DNA of 64,000 nt from Dyadobacter psychrophilus (GTDB lineage: Bacteria > Bacteroidota > Bacteroidia > Cytophagales > Spirosomataceae), in the NCBI RefSeq assembly GCF_900167945.1, contig NZ_FUZA01000003.1:62001-126000 (forward strand). The letters run 5' to 3'. The notes below the pieces were generated by a model. It did not search any database and was not told the DNA's origin. It saw only the letters and a program-made list of their open reading frames with translations. The stretch's first letter is position 1, and each line of letters opens with the position of its first letter. Below, in pieces: positions 46,973 through 55,444 of this stretch. The translations under genes and the position numbers were made by a program.

Positions 46973-48349
46973 CTATTCTTTTCGATTACGGATATACCAG
47001 TCGCGGAAACTTTCTTTGGGCGGCTCGGGCATTTCCCGCTGCTTAAACCAGGGATTCATCCCATTATTAACCATAAAAGGAACTGTCCGCATCAGCGACC
47101 GACCTAACCGGCCCGACCATTGATAAAACCTTGGCTGCGACAGCACCACCGACATTGCTTTTATGCCCAATTCCTTCGTCTGCGGCACATGACCGCCTTT
47201 TACCAGAACCTGGCGCCACTTATAAAGCTGATCATGAATGTCGATTTTAACAGGGCAAACATTGGAACAACTGCCGCATAATGTGCTTGCAAAGGGCAGA
47301 TCAGCATTTTTAGTCATGTCCAAATTCGGGGCCAGAATAGACCCAATTGGCCCTGCAACTGCATTATGGTAACTGTGCCCGCCACTTCTTCGGTAAACAG
47401 GACAGGTGTTCATGCAAGCGCCGCACCGAATGCATTTCAATGAATTTCTGAAATCGGCGCGTCCAAGCTGGGTCGTGCGTCCATTGTCGACAATGATAAT
47501 GTGCATTTCCTGCCCGTCACGGGGCTTCTTAAAATGGCTGCTGTAAGTTGTAATTGGCTGGCCTGTTGCGCTTCTGGCTAATAATCTCAGGAAAACGGCC
47601 AGGTCCTTTTGCGTTGGGATTATTTTTTCAAAACCCATGCAGGCAATGTGAATGTCGGCCAGGTGCGCCCCCATATCTGCGTTTCCTTCATTGGTAGAAA
47701 CCACAAATCCTCCGGTTTCAGCAATTGCGAAGTTTACGCCTGTTAATGCTGCCCTTCTGGTCAGGAATTTGTCCCGCAAATGTTGCCTTGCGGCTTCTGT
47801 TAAATATTGCGGATCGGTTGCACCGGCTTCTGTTCCTAAATGTTCGTGGAAAAGATCACCGATGTCTTTCTTTTTCAGGTGGATCGCCGGAAGCACAATG
47901 TGGCTCGGCGGCTCATTCCTTAGCTGCACGATCCGTTCGCCCAAATCCGTATCGATCACTTCGATTCCGTTTTTAGACAAAAATTCGTTCATATGACATT
48001 CCTCGGTCAGCATGGATTTGCTTTTGACCATCTTGTCAATATTATTCTGCTTTAAAAGATTGAGCACAATCTCGTTGTGCTCTGCTGCGTCGGCTGCCCA
48101 GTGAACGTGGACACCGTTTTCCTTTGCCTTTTGTTCAAAAGCAATGAGCAGCTCGTCCATATGAGACAGCACATAGTTCTTAATGCCCGACGCCACTTCT
48201 CTCAATTGCTCCCATTCCGGCAACAATTTCGAAGATTTATCTCTCTTCTGACGGACAAACCAGAGCGTTTCGTCATGCCAGTCAACATAAGGCTCGTCCT
48301 TGTTGAAGGTTTCGGAAGCCACAGAATGCTCAATAATTGTCTTAGACAT
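46973..48349 (-). CDS. lutB: Lactate utilization protein B (iron-sulfur, LutB/LldF)
   Basis: 458 residues, the expected length for LutB. The N-terminal two thirds resemble LutC-like folds (KSMLTEECHMNEFLSKNGIEVIDTDLGERI, AITETGGFVVSTNEG region), and the C-terminal part has two ferredoxin-like clusters: CIRCGACMNTCPVY at about residue 314 and CGSCSNVCPVKIDIHDQLYKWR at about 362. It carries electrons in lactate oxidation. It is immediately upstream of lutC and divergent from the secreted protein gene at 48592. Confidence 0.94.
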   Translation of the reverse strand: MSKTIIEHSVASETFNKDEPYVDWHDETLWFVRQKRDKSSKLLPEWEQLREVASGIKNYVLSHMDELLIAFEQKAKENGVHVHWAADAAEHNEIVLNLLKQNNIDKMVKSKSMLTEECHMNEFLSKNGIEVIDTDLGERIVQLRNEPPSHIVLPAIHLKKKDIGDLFHEHLGTEAGATDPQYLTEAARQHLRDKFLTRRAALTGVNFAIAETGGFVVSTNEGNADMGAHLADIHIACMGFEKIIPTQKDLAVFLRLLARSATGQPITTYSSHFKKPRDGQEMHIIIVDNGRTTQLGRADFRNSLKCIRCGACMNTCPVYRRSGGHSYHNAVAGPIGSILAPNLDMTKNADLPFASTLCGSCSNVCPVKIDIHDQLYKWRQVLVKGGHVPQTKELGIKAMSVVLSQPRFYQWSGRLGRSLMRTVPFMVNNGMNPWFKQREMPEPPKESFRDWYIRNRKE

Positions 48350-48476
48350 AGTTTCCTTAACAATTTGATAATAGTATTTTATAAAGAATAAGAATTGTAC
48401 TTTTCACATTCGTTGTACTATTCAAAGTTTGCTATTTGTTTAATAAACAACTTTTTACTTATCGCAAAAAAGCTAT

Positions 48477-48506
48477 TTTATTGTATTGCAATATCTTATA
48501 CTTTTG
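48477..48506 (+). promoter_or_regulatory. Predicted promoter of the small secreted protein gene
   Basis: TTTA (48477-48480), an 18-nt spacer and a perfect downstream box TACTTTTG (48499-48506). The predicted leader of about 80 nt is long for this window. Confidence 0.5.
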
Positions 48507-48591
48507 AATCACAAAGTTATTCGATCAGGGCATCGGAGTCTGAAACAAGTTTAGTTTAACTTTTTTTAGACACAATTAAATTTTCACTCTT

Positions 48592-48984
48592 ATGAAAACG
48601 AAAAACACGCTTCTTATCGCAGCCTTGACTGGCTTGCTTTTATCAGGTTCAGCATTGACAGTTAATGCACAAACCAACATCGCAACTGAAAAAACGGAAA
48701 CGGTTTCTAACAAACTGACTGTTCTTCAGATCAAACCAATGCAATTCCGCGTTTCATATAATAATCCAACTTCAAAAAACGTAGCCGTTCGTATTTTGGA
48801 TACTGATAAAAATGTTCTTTTCTCAGAAAGCAAACGCGTTGATAACAGCTATTTGAAATATTTTGATTTATCGACCTTGATGGATGGTACTTACACATTC
48901 GAAATCACGGACGGTAAAGAGAAGGCTACTCAATCATTTGATATTCTGACTACAACCAGCCGCGTTGTTTCTTCTATCAACTAA
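48592..48984 (+). CDS. Small secreted protein, unknown function
   Basis: 130 residues. A signal peptide (LLIAALTGLLLSGSALTVNAQ) precedes a single beta-sandwich-like domain of about 105 residues: KLTVLQIKPMQFRVSYNNP, VAVRILDTDKNVLFSESK and DGTYTFEITDGKEKATQSF. The strand pattern and the YTFEI...DGKEKATQSF ending resemble small Ig-like domains and DUF3244-type secreted proteins, without a firm match. It stands alone on the plus strand between lutB and lutA, which are both on the minus strand. It has a consensus promoter and a long leader, which suggests high or regulated expression. Confidence 0.78.
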   Translation: MKTKNTLLIAALTGLLLSGSALTVNAQTNIATEKTETVSNKLTVLQIKPMQFRVSYNNPTSKNVAVRILDTDKNVLFSESKRVDNSYLKYFDLSTLMDGTYTFEITDGKEKATQSFDILTTTSRVVSSIN

Positions 48985-49065
48985 CAACAAAGCGCTTCTC
49001 AGATTTCGACCCTCCAAGGTCAGGCCGTAGTAAAACTACATGCGGCTTGCCTCCCAAACTTTGTA

Positions 49066-49097
49066 AAATGCCGGTTCCTATGCGGGGACCGGTATTT
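49066..49097. terminator. Bidirectional terminator between the small secreted protein gene and lutA
   Basis: CCGGTTCC (49071-49078) pairs with GGGACCGG (49085-49092), with one G-T pair, and AAATG/TATTT outer arms extend it. It overlaps the lutA stop codon (49078-49080), so lutA translation ends inside the stem. Confidence 0.7.
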
Positions 49098-49851
49098 GTT
49101 TTATAGCACTGTTCAAAATCTCTGCAATGTGCTTCACCTGAACATTGCTTTTGCTCCGTTTCAAAATGCCTTCCAAATGTAAAAGGCAGCTCATATCAGA
49201 TCCGGTAATGTATTCTGCATGATGACGAATGTGGTCCGAAACGCGGTCCTTACCCATTTTTACAGAAACTGCTTCTTCGCTCACACAAAAAGTCCCGCCG
49301 AACCCGCAGCATTCATCTGCCCTGTCCAGGTTAACCAATTCCAATCCTTTGACATTTTTCAACAGCGAAACAGGTTTCGAAAATGGTGCCGCATTCAGCT
49401 CCGACATTTGCGATAGATGCAACCCGCGCTGTCCATGGCATCCCTGGTGCAATCCTACACGATGCGGAAACTCGGCTTCAATGAAATCAACTTTCAAAAC
49501 ATCGACGATGAATTCCACCAGCTCGTAAACTTTTTTGCGCAATACTTTGGACTCATCGGGCTTTTCCTCCACTTTCAAATGATCCTTAATGTGCAGAACA
49601 CAACTTCCCGACGGCGATACAACATAATCACAATCAGCGAATTGATTGAAAAACAGACGGTCGCAATCCTTTGTTAAGTGTTCAAAGCCTGAGTTGGCCA
49701 TCGGTTGACCGCAGCAGGTCTGGCTCAGCGGAAATGTTACGGTACAACCCAGCTTTTCGAGCAGTTCGAGGGTTGCTATGCCTACCTGTGGATAAAACTG
49801 GTCGACATAACAGGGAATAAACAATCCGATTTTCAAATCCGAGTAATTCAT
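49078..49851 (-). CDS. lutA: Lactate utilization protein A
   Basis: 257 residues from the ATG at 49851, which directly follows the upstream stop (TAAAATG); the extension to 49875 is inside the previous gene. LutA is the CCG-domain Fe-S subunit of LutABC. Two Cys-rich motifs are visible: SQTCCGQPMAN at about residue 47 and ADECCGFGGTFCV at about 185. IGLFIPCYVDQFYPQVG is the typical N terminus. It is the last gene of the sugar-acid operon rather than sitting beside lutB and lutC, tying lactate oxidation to that pathway. Confidence 0.93.
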   Translation of the reverse strand: MNYSDLKIGLFIPCYVDQFYPQVGIATLELLEKLGCTVTFPLSQTCCGQPMANSGFEHLTKDCDRLFFNQFADCDYVVSPSGSCVLHIKDHLKVEEKPDESKVLRKKVYELVEFIVDVLKVDFIEAEFPHRVGLHQGCHGQRGLHLSQMSELNAAPFSKPVSLLKNVKGLELVNLDRADECCGFGGTFCVSEEAVSVKMGKDRVSDHIRHHAEYITGSDMSCLLHLEGILKRSKSNVQVKHIAEILNSAIKQIPVPA

Positions 49852-49852
49852 T

Positions 49853-50635
49853 TTACCAAAATTCAATGGTGGCAAGTATTGGGTAGTGGTCCGAAACCTG
49901 CGGGTAATTTCTGATTACCTTATAATTCCTGATCCTTACTTTATTATTCAGCAAAGCGAAAATATAGTCGAGCCGGTCTCCGGGCAGTCCTTCGTTCCAG
50001 GTTTCGAGATGCGATCCCTGGGCGGCGTCCTGCCAGTTTTTCCGGAATGAAAAGTAGGGCTGCTCATTCGGCCTTGCGCCCATATCCATGCCCAGTAACA
50101 CCGGCTGAATGCTGTTTACGAGCATTTGGTTAATGTAAGCTGCCTGCAAAGCCCTGTCCATCACCGAAGCATATTCCAACCTTGCATTACAAAACCGGAA
50201 AGTGAGCCCTCTGGCAGGCTTTACTAACCCGCACAACAGCACTTTCGGATCTGCCCCTTCCGTTTTCGGGAGGTTGATGATCTGCGTTTTTTCAAATTCC
50301 CAGGTTGATAAGATGCCCACACCCTGCGAGCCATTTGCAGATCTGTCCGCTTCTCCGTACACATAATGCATCCCGGTTTGCACGGCAATTTGCCGGAGCT
50401 GGAATTGCACTTTTCCGTCACCGACCAGACTATCAACCGCTTGCAATGCGATGAGGTCAGGCTTATGCTCGTTAATGATCCTCAGTATGTCTCTCAGGTT
50501 AGACTCCTCAGCCCGGTTCAGCCCGTGGCGGATGTTGAAACTCATCACTTTGATCTCCACCGCTTTACGTGGCCGGGAAGAAAGCAATGTACAAGACAAA
50601 CTGGCAATTAGTAATAGATAAATTAATTTACTCAA
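49853..50635 (-). CDS. Endonuclease/exonuclease/phosphatase-fold protein with lost catalytic residues
   Basis: 260 residues from a TTG start at 50635. A TAA lies four codons upstream in frame and no ATG precedes the signal-like N terminus (YLLLIASLSCTLLSS), so TTG is the best choice; GG of an AAGG lies just upstream. The EEP fold is clear (VMSFNIRHGLNRAEESNL, HKPDLIALQAVDS, LDYIFAL, SDHYPILATIEF). However, the metal-binding Glu of LQE is Ala (LQAVD), the usual THLD is ARLE, and the GDxN motif is MDMG. It is therefore probably not an active nuclease or phosphatase. It lies between mutarotase and lutA in the operon. Confidence 0.82.
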   Translation of the reverse strand: MSKLIYLLLIASLSCTLLSSRPRKAVEIKVMSFNIRHGLNRAEESNLRDILRIINEHKPDLIALQAVDSLVGDGKVQFQLRQIAVQTGMHYVYGEADRSANGSQGVGILSTWEFEKTQIINLPKTEGADPKVLLCGLVKPARGLTFRFCNARLEYASVMDRALQAAYINQMLVNSIQPVLLGMDMGARPNEQPYFSFRKNWQDAAQGSHLETWNEGLPGDRLDYIFALLNNKVRIRNYKVIRNYPQVSDHYPILATIEFW

Positions 50636-50669
50636 ACCTTTTTAGAACGCTAAGTCACAGATCTTTTCA

Positions 50670-51005
50670 TTATTCTTTGAGGGCAAATATTTTATCCATT
50701 AACACCCATTTTTCGCCTGGTTTGGCGGATGGCAGGGCCTTTTGATATTTCCACATGAGTTGTTCCCATTCCTGGACCTGCGCATTTGCCGCGTCCATCT
50801 GGGCTTTATTCTCAAAACTAAAATCGTCTTCTGTCTCCATGATCATAAAAAGCCGTTCGCCGATGCGGTAGATCTCCATTTGGGTGATTCCCGCATCCAG
50901 AATGCTCTTTTCAATTTCCGGTCTGGCTTTTTTGTGATATTGCTCGTACTCAGCAATCATAACCGGATCGTTCACCAGATCCACCGCTAGACAGTATTTT
51001 TTCAT
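50670..51005 (-). CDS. L-rhamnose mutarotase family protein (deoxyhexose mutarotase)
   Basis: 111 residues, the family length. These enzymes interconvert alpha and beta anomers of deoxyhexoses. The conserved His/Tyr region is visible as AEYEQYHKKARPEIEKSI, followed by YRIGERLFMIMET and a C-terminal WEQLMWKYQKALP. Members occur in L-rhamnose operons and, as in the Campylobacter fucose locus, in L-fucose operons, so the sugar here is not fixed. It is 8 nt downstream of the lactonase gene. Confidence 0.88.
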   Translation of the reverse strand: MKKYCLAVDLVNDPVMIAEYEQYHKKARPEIEKSILDAGITQMEIYRIGERLFMIMETEDDFSFENKAQMDAANAQVQEWEQLMWKYQKALPSAKPGEKWVLMDKIFALKE

Positions 51006-51013
51006 TTTGTCAA

Positions 51014-51844
51014 TTATATATCAAGACTGTAAAATTCCACCGCATTTTTACCCATCACCTTTTGCAATTCCGAATCGGAAAACATGCTGAGATAATCCGT
51101 TAATATGCCCTTAGCACCTTCATACTCAGCTGCAACCAGGCAAACAGGCCAATCAGAACCGTATAAAAGCCGGTCTGTTCCGAATGCTTCGAAAACCACA
51201 TCGAGATAGGGCCTGAAATCTGCCTTTTCCCAGTTTTTCCAATCGCCTTCAGTTACCATTCCGGAAACTTTGCAGCTTACATTGGAAAGCTCTGCGAGGT
51301 TTCGGATATCCGTTGCCCAGGGTTGCATTTCACCATTCTTTATCAACGGCTTGGCAATGTGATCAAGGACGAAATGTACATTTGGCAGCTTTACAGCAAA
51401 ATTGAACGCTTCTTTTAATTGATCCTGACGAATCAGAATATCATATGTAAAGTTAAATGCAACCAGCTGACCAACGCCTTTGATGAATGCAGGTTGCAGC
51501 ATAAATCCTTCCGCTTCGCCCTGCACAACATGCCTGAACCCCCTCAGTTTCTCAAACTGCGAGTATTTTTCAAGTTGGTCGTACAGGTCTGACGCTTGCA
51601 GATCAACCCAGCCAACAACACCTTTTACAAAATCATTGGCCTCGGCAAGCTGCAACAGGAAATCCGTCTCCGACCTGGATTGCGAAGCTTGAACGGCCAC
51701 ACAACCATCAACACGGTTCTCTTTTAAAACTGGTTTCAAGTCCTCAGGCAAAAAGTTTTTCCGGATAACCTGCATTTCGGGCATGATCCACGAATCACGC
51801 TCCTGATCGAATATCCAAAAATGCTGATGAGAATCGATTACCAT
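51014..51844 (-). CDS. COG3618 amidohydrolase, probable deoxyhexonolactonase (L-fuconolactonase-like)
   Basis: 276 residues from the ATG at 51844, which lies 1 nt after the upstream stop codon. The N-terminal metal motif VIDSHQHFW (HxH) and the C-terminal RLLYGSDWPV (catalytic Asp) are typical of COG3618 lactonases, as are GVVGWVDLQA and FVLDHIAKPLI. Family members open sugar lactones such as L-fucono-, L-rhamnono- or 4-sulfomuconolactone. With mutarotase, UxaA, SDR and FAH genes beside it, the lactone of a 6-deoxyhexose is most likely. Confidence 0.88.
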   Translation of the reverse strand: MVIDSHQHFWIFDQERDSWIMPEMQVIRKNFLPEDLKPVLKENRVDGCVAVQASQSRSETDFLLQLAEANDFVKGVVGWVDLQASDLYDQLEKYSQFEKLRGFRHVVQGEAEGFMLQPAFIKGVGQLVAFNFTYDILIRQDQLKEAFNFAVKLPNVHFVLDHIAKPLIKNGEMQPWATDIRNLAELSNVSCKVSGMVTEGDWKNWEKADFRPYLDVVFEAFGTDRLLYGSDWPVCLVAAEYEGAKGILTDYLSMFSDSELQKVMGKNAVEFYSLDI

Positions 51845-51845
51845 A

Positions 51846-52709
51846 TCAAAGTGGTTTCCAGGCAATAGCTTCCTGTTTTTGTGCGCCCAGTTTTTCAATG
51901 CCCAGTTCAACCACATCTCCTGCTTTGAGATACATTTGAGGTTTCATGCCCAAACCTACTCCTGCCGGCGTTCCGGTTGTGATCATATCTCCCGGAAGCA
52001 ATGTCATGAACTGGCTTAGGTAACTGATCAAAAATGGGATCTGGAAGATCATGTCAGACGTGTTGCTATCCTGGATCTTCTTTCCGTTCAATGTTAACCA
52101 AAGGTTCAGGTCATTGGCATTTCCAACTTCGTCGGCTGTAACCAAATATGGCCCCAAAGGCGCAAAAGTGTCATTGCTTTTTCCCTTAACCCATTGTCCG
52201 CCACGCTCTAACTGATACTCCCGTTCGGAATAATCATTGTGAATTGCATAGCCCGCCACATAACTCAATGCGTCCGCTTCTTCGATGTAGCTTGCTTTTT
52301 TTCCAATGATCACGGCCAACTCGACTTCCCAGTCTGTTTTTTGTGAATTTCTTGGAATAATTACCTGATCATTTGGCCCGCAAAGCGCAGAAGTTGCTTT
52401 AAAAAATATGATCGGCTCCTTCGGCAATTCCGTCGCTCCGGACTCGTAAGCATGTTTGGCATAGTTCATTCCAATGCATATGATCTTGGAAGGACGCGCT
52501 ACGCAGGAACCGTATCTGAAACCTTCCGCCACCTCAGGGCTGGTAGCAGCATTGGTAATCAGCCATTCGGAAAGGCGGTTCAGGCCATTTGTCGCAAAAA
52601 ATTTCTCGTTGAAATCTTCACCAAATGCAGACACATCCAGTTTTTTACCGTCGGGAAGTTCTACACCCGGTTTCTCCTGCTCAAAAGCACCAAATCGAAA
52701 AAGTTTCAT
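51846..52709 (-). CDS. FAH-family hydrolase, probable 2,4-diketo-3-deoxy-L-fuconate/rhamnonate hydrolase
   Basis: 287 residues of the fumarylacetoacetate hydrolase fold. Metal-binding and active-site blocks are IPRNSQKTDWEVELAVIIGK at about residue 113, AGYAIHNDYSEREYQ, GKSNDTFAPLGPYLVTADEV and PGDMITTGTPAGVGLGM. Members cleave carbon-carbon bonds in beta-diketo acids; in the non-phosphorylative fucose and rhamnose routes they split 2,4-diketo-3-deoxy acids into pyruvate and L-lactate. That fits this operon and the presence of LutABC. The gene overlaps the next one closely (1-nt gap). Confidence 0.88.
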   Translation of the reverse strand: MKLFRFGAFEQEKPGVELPDGKKLDVSAFGEDFNEKFFATNGLNRLSEWLITNAATSPEVAEGFRYGSCVARPSKIICIGMNYAKHAYESGATELPKEPIIFFKATSALCGPNDQVIIPRNSQKTDWEVELAVIIGKKASYIEEADALSYVAGYAIHNDYSEREYQLERGGQWVKGKSNDTFAPLGPYLVTADEVGNANDLNLWLTLNGKKIQDSNTSDMIFQIPFLISYLSQFMTLLPGDMITTGTPAGVGLGMKPQMYLKAGDVVELGIEKLGAQKQEAIAWKPL

Positions 52710-52753
52710 ATTGAAATGTCAGCTTCCGGCATCCCGCCATCTGCTTTTTTGGT

Positions 52754-53527
52754 TTAGTTATTTAATTTTTCAAATCCGCCGTCGATCAGATAATCGCAGC
52801 CTGTGATAAACCCTGCCTCGTCTGAGCAGAGATATAATGCCAATGCACCGATTTCTTCCGGCTTGGCCATTCTGCCGATGGGCTGAGTTTTGGAAAGTTT
52901 TTCAAACATTTCCTCTTCTTTTCCCGGATAATTTTTTGATATAAACCCGTCCACAAACGGCGTATGCACACGTGCAGGGGAAATGCTGTTGCAACGAATG
53001 CCGTCTCCCAGGTAATCGCGGGCTACGGATAATGTCATAGAATAGACCGCGCCTTTGGCCGTGGAATAAGCAAAACGGTCCGGAATCCCGACAGTGGCCG
53101 CAATAGACGCCATGTTCAAAATCACGCCGCCGCCATTGTTTTTCAAATGCGGAATGGCTGCCATCAGGCAATTATAAACGCCTTTTACATTGACGTTAAT
53201 GACCCTGTCAAAATCAATTTCAGATGTATTATCAGCCTTTCCAATGTGGGCAATGCCGGCATTATTGACCAGAATATTAATGGTATGGTTAGCTGCAATG
53301 GCATTGATGACATTCACCACATCGGCTTGTTTTGAGATATCGACGACATGCGCTTCTGCTTGTCCGCCGTCCGCAACGATCTGGTTTACAACATGATTAG
53401 CTAACTCTGAATTGAGTTCAAGAATATGGACAAATGCGCCCTGTTTCGCGAAGGTTTGAGAGATAGCAAGGCCAATTCCGCTTGCCCCTCCTGTTACCAA
53501 TGCTGTTTTCCCACTTAAATCAAACAT
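52754..53527 (-). CDS. SDR-family dehydrogenase, probable 2-keto-3-deoxy-L-fuconate/rhamnonate dehydrogenase
   Basis: 257 residues from the ATG at 53527 (MFDLSGKTALVTGGASGIG), the normal SDR start; the frame runs open to 53587. Cofactor motif TGGASGIG, NNAGIA, and the catalytic YSTAKGA (YxxxK) with preceding NMAS are intact. Classic SDRs in such operons oxidise the 4-hydroxyl of 2-keto-3-deoxyfuconate or oxidise the sugar itself, and only one dehydrogenase gene is present here, so which step it does is open. An inverted repeat separates it from the dehydratase gene. Confidence 0.88.
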   Translation of the reverse strand: MFDLSGKTALVTGGASGIGLAISQTFAKQGAFVHILELNSELANHVVNQIVADGGQAEAHVVDISKQADVVNVINAIAANHTINILVNNAGIAHIGKADNTSEIDFDRVINVNVKGVYNCLMAAIPHLKNNGGGVILNMASIAATVGIPDRFAYSTAKGAVYSMTLSVARDYLGDGIRCNSISPARVHTPFVDGFISKNYPGKEEEMFEKLSKTQPIGRMAKPEEIGALALYLCSDEAGFITGCDYLIDGGFEKLNN

Positions 53528-53587
53528 GAATTTTTTTATTGTTATTGAAACAAAAGAGCCGATTATCTGGCCTTTACTCAGATTCAA

Positions 53588-53622
53588 TTAATTGCCGAGG
53601 GGCTTAAGCCCCCGGCAATTAA
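53588..53622. repeat. REP-like palindrome between the UxaA-family gene and the SDR gene
   Basis: A near-perfect palindrome: inner GGGGCTTAAGCCCC (53599-53612) flanked by TTAATTGCC (53588-53596) and GGCAATTAA (53614-53622), with a single bulged A at 53598. It lies in the 107-nt gap inside the operon and has no T-run, so it resembles an intergenic palindromic repeat more than a terminator. Confidence 0.75.
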
Positions 53623-53634
53623 GAAAAATTAAAA

Positions 53635-55287
53635 TCATAATGAAACTCCTCTCTTCCAGGGAATGAAATCATCCTGCCCCAATTGCTGTGCTTTGGTCAA
53701 TTCGCCGCTAGCGACGCGGATGACATATTCCAGCAATGCTTCTGCATTTTGTTCTAAGCTTTGGGTGCCGTCAACTACTGGCCCGCAATCGAAATCGATC
53801 ACGTCTGGCATGCGGTTGGCTAATGTTGTGTTTGTCGCCACCTTGGCAACCGGACAGATCGGGTTTCCAGTTGGCGTTCCCAGTCCGGTTGTGAAAAGGA
53901 TAATGTTGGCGCCTGCGGCTGTTTGGCCGGTCGTTGCTTCCACATCATTACCAGGCGTACAAACGAGTTGCAGCCCTGATTCCGTGGCTCTTTCGGTGTA
54001 GTTAAGCACGTCCGAAATGTATGCGTTACCGCCTTTGCGCGCTGCTCCTGCGGATTTGATCGCGTCCGTGATCAACCCGTCTTTTATATTACCTGGCGAA
54101 GGGTTAAATGCGAAAGCCGAACCCACAGCCTCTGCCTTACCCGCATAATCCCGCATTAATTTCTCAAATTTTGCAGCCTTTTCTTCCGTAACGCAACGGT
54201 TAAGAAGCTCTTGCTCAACCCCGTTCAGTTCGGGAAATTCTGCTAACAATGTTTGCCCGCCTAACCCAACAACAATATCAGATAAGTGGCCGAGCACCGG
54301 ATTCGCCGATATCCCAGAAAATCCATCTGAGCCGCCGCATTTAAGTCCCACGGAAAGTTTAGACAAAGGCGCATCGCTTCTTTCGAACTCATTGATTTTG
54401 GCAACACCCATAAATGTTTCTTTTATGGCGCCCGACATTAAGGAATATTCTGTCCCTTTCTGATGCTCGAATGCGAAGAATGGTTTGTTGAAATTCGGAT
54501 CGCGTTTTTTGATCTCGTCTTCCAATGTTTTCAGTTCCGAATTCTGGCAACCCAGGCTCAAAACCGTGATGCCGGCCACATTAGGATGCACGGCATATGC
54601 AGCAAACAGCGCACAAAGCGTGTTGGCATCTGCTCGTGTTCCGCCACAGCCGCCTTCATGCGTCAGAAATTTAACACCATCTACATTCTTGAACGGCCGT
54701 TCCTGTTTTTTTCTGACCGGCTCACGCTCGGTGAACGCTTCCATGCTTTTGATAGTGCGCAAATCGCCGTTTTGATATAAATGCAGGAAATCCCTGACAT
54801 GCTCTCTGTAAATATCTGTCTGCGCATATCCAAGCTCGCGCTCGAACGCATCTTTCATAATCAGCACATTGCGGTTTTCGCAAAAAACCAATGGCACTAC
54901 AAGCCAGTAATTATATGTGCCTACGCGGCCATCCTCCCGGTGATATCCTCTGAAAGTCCGGCCCTCCCACTTGCTTACATCCGGCTGAACGTAAGAATAC
55001 GGCTGGCGGTTGGCCGTGCTGTAATCCTGCGAATCGTGTTTAAGATTAAATGTCGTGATCGGCTCGCCCTTCTTGATAGGCTGCGATGCCCGACCGACCA
55101 ACACGCCATACATAATGATAGCGCCACCGGTTTCAATGTCCTCTGTTACAAACTTATGCTTGGCCGAAACGCCGTAAGGCAGCGAATAATGACTGCCCGC
55201 CCACGCCACGTCGGCATTTACGGGCAGATCGCGCAACGCAACGATCACATTATCAGAAGGATGTATTTTTAAAAGCTGTGACGCCAT
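53635..55287 (-). CDS. UxaA-family hydro-lyase (altronate dehydratase-like), probable deoxyhexonate dehydratase
   Basis: 550 residues. An N-terminal SAF domain (about 10-75, HPSDNVIVALRDLPVNADV) is followed by the UxaA core with FLTHEGGCGGTRADA at about residue 210, SLGCQNSEL, VGLKCGGSDGFSGISANP at about 315, and a C-terminal GTPTGNPICPVAKVATN. UxaA enzymes dehydrate altronate, but relatives in fucose loci such as that of Campylobacter jejuni are assigned to L-fuconate. Together with the downstream genes the latter type is preferred. It is the first gene of the operon, divergent from the AraC regulator. Confidence 0.88.
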   Translation of the reverse strand: MASQLLKIHPSDNVIVALRDLPVNADVAWAGSHYSLPYGVSAKHKFVTEDIETGGAIIMYGVLVGRASQPIKKGEPITTFNLKHDSQDYSTANRQPYSYVQPDVSKWEGRTFRGYHREDGRVGTYNYWLVVPLVFCENRNVLIMKDAFERELGYAQTDIYREHVRDFLHLYQNGDLRTIKSMEAFTEREPVRKKQERPFKNVDGVKFLTHEGGCGGTRADANTLCALFAAYAVHPNVAGITVLSLGCQNSELKTLEDEIKKRDPNFNKPFFAFEHQKGTEYSLMSGAIKETFMGVAKINEFERSDAPLSKLSVGLKCGGSDGFSGISANPVLGHLSDIVVGLGGQTLLAEFPELNGVEQELLNRCVTEEKAAKFEKLMRDYAGKAEAVGSAFAFNPSPGNIKDGLITDAIKSAGAARKGGNAYISDVLNYTERATESGLQLVCTPGNDVEATTGQTAAGANIILFTTGLGTPTGNPICPVAKVATNTTLANRMPDVIDFDCGPVVDGTQSLEQNAEALLEYVIRVASGELTKAQQLGQDDFIPWKRGVSL

Positions 55288-55350
55288 AGTCTGCTCTAAA
55301 TTGGTTTAAAATCTCAGGGTAGCTTAAATAGAATTTATCAACAAATGAAC

Positions 55351-55362
55351 TGAAATATTTCA
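55351..55362. promoter_or_regulatory. Perfect palindrome in the AraC/UxaA intergenic region, candidate operator
   Basis: TGAAATATTTCA, a perfect 12-bp palindrome, lies 64 nt upstream of the uxaA-family start in the 157-nt divergent intergenic region. AraC-type regulators usually bind direct repeats, so this may instead be another factor's site. The region is AT-rich, which raises the chance of coincidence. Confidence 0.35.
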
Positions 55363-55444
55363 ATACAATGCATCGTAATAGTAGCAAAATTTTCAACTAT
55401 ATTGGCATATATTTCCTCTTAATAGATTCTTTTTGTAATTATTT

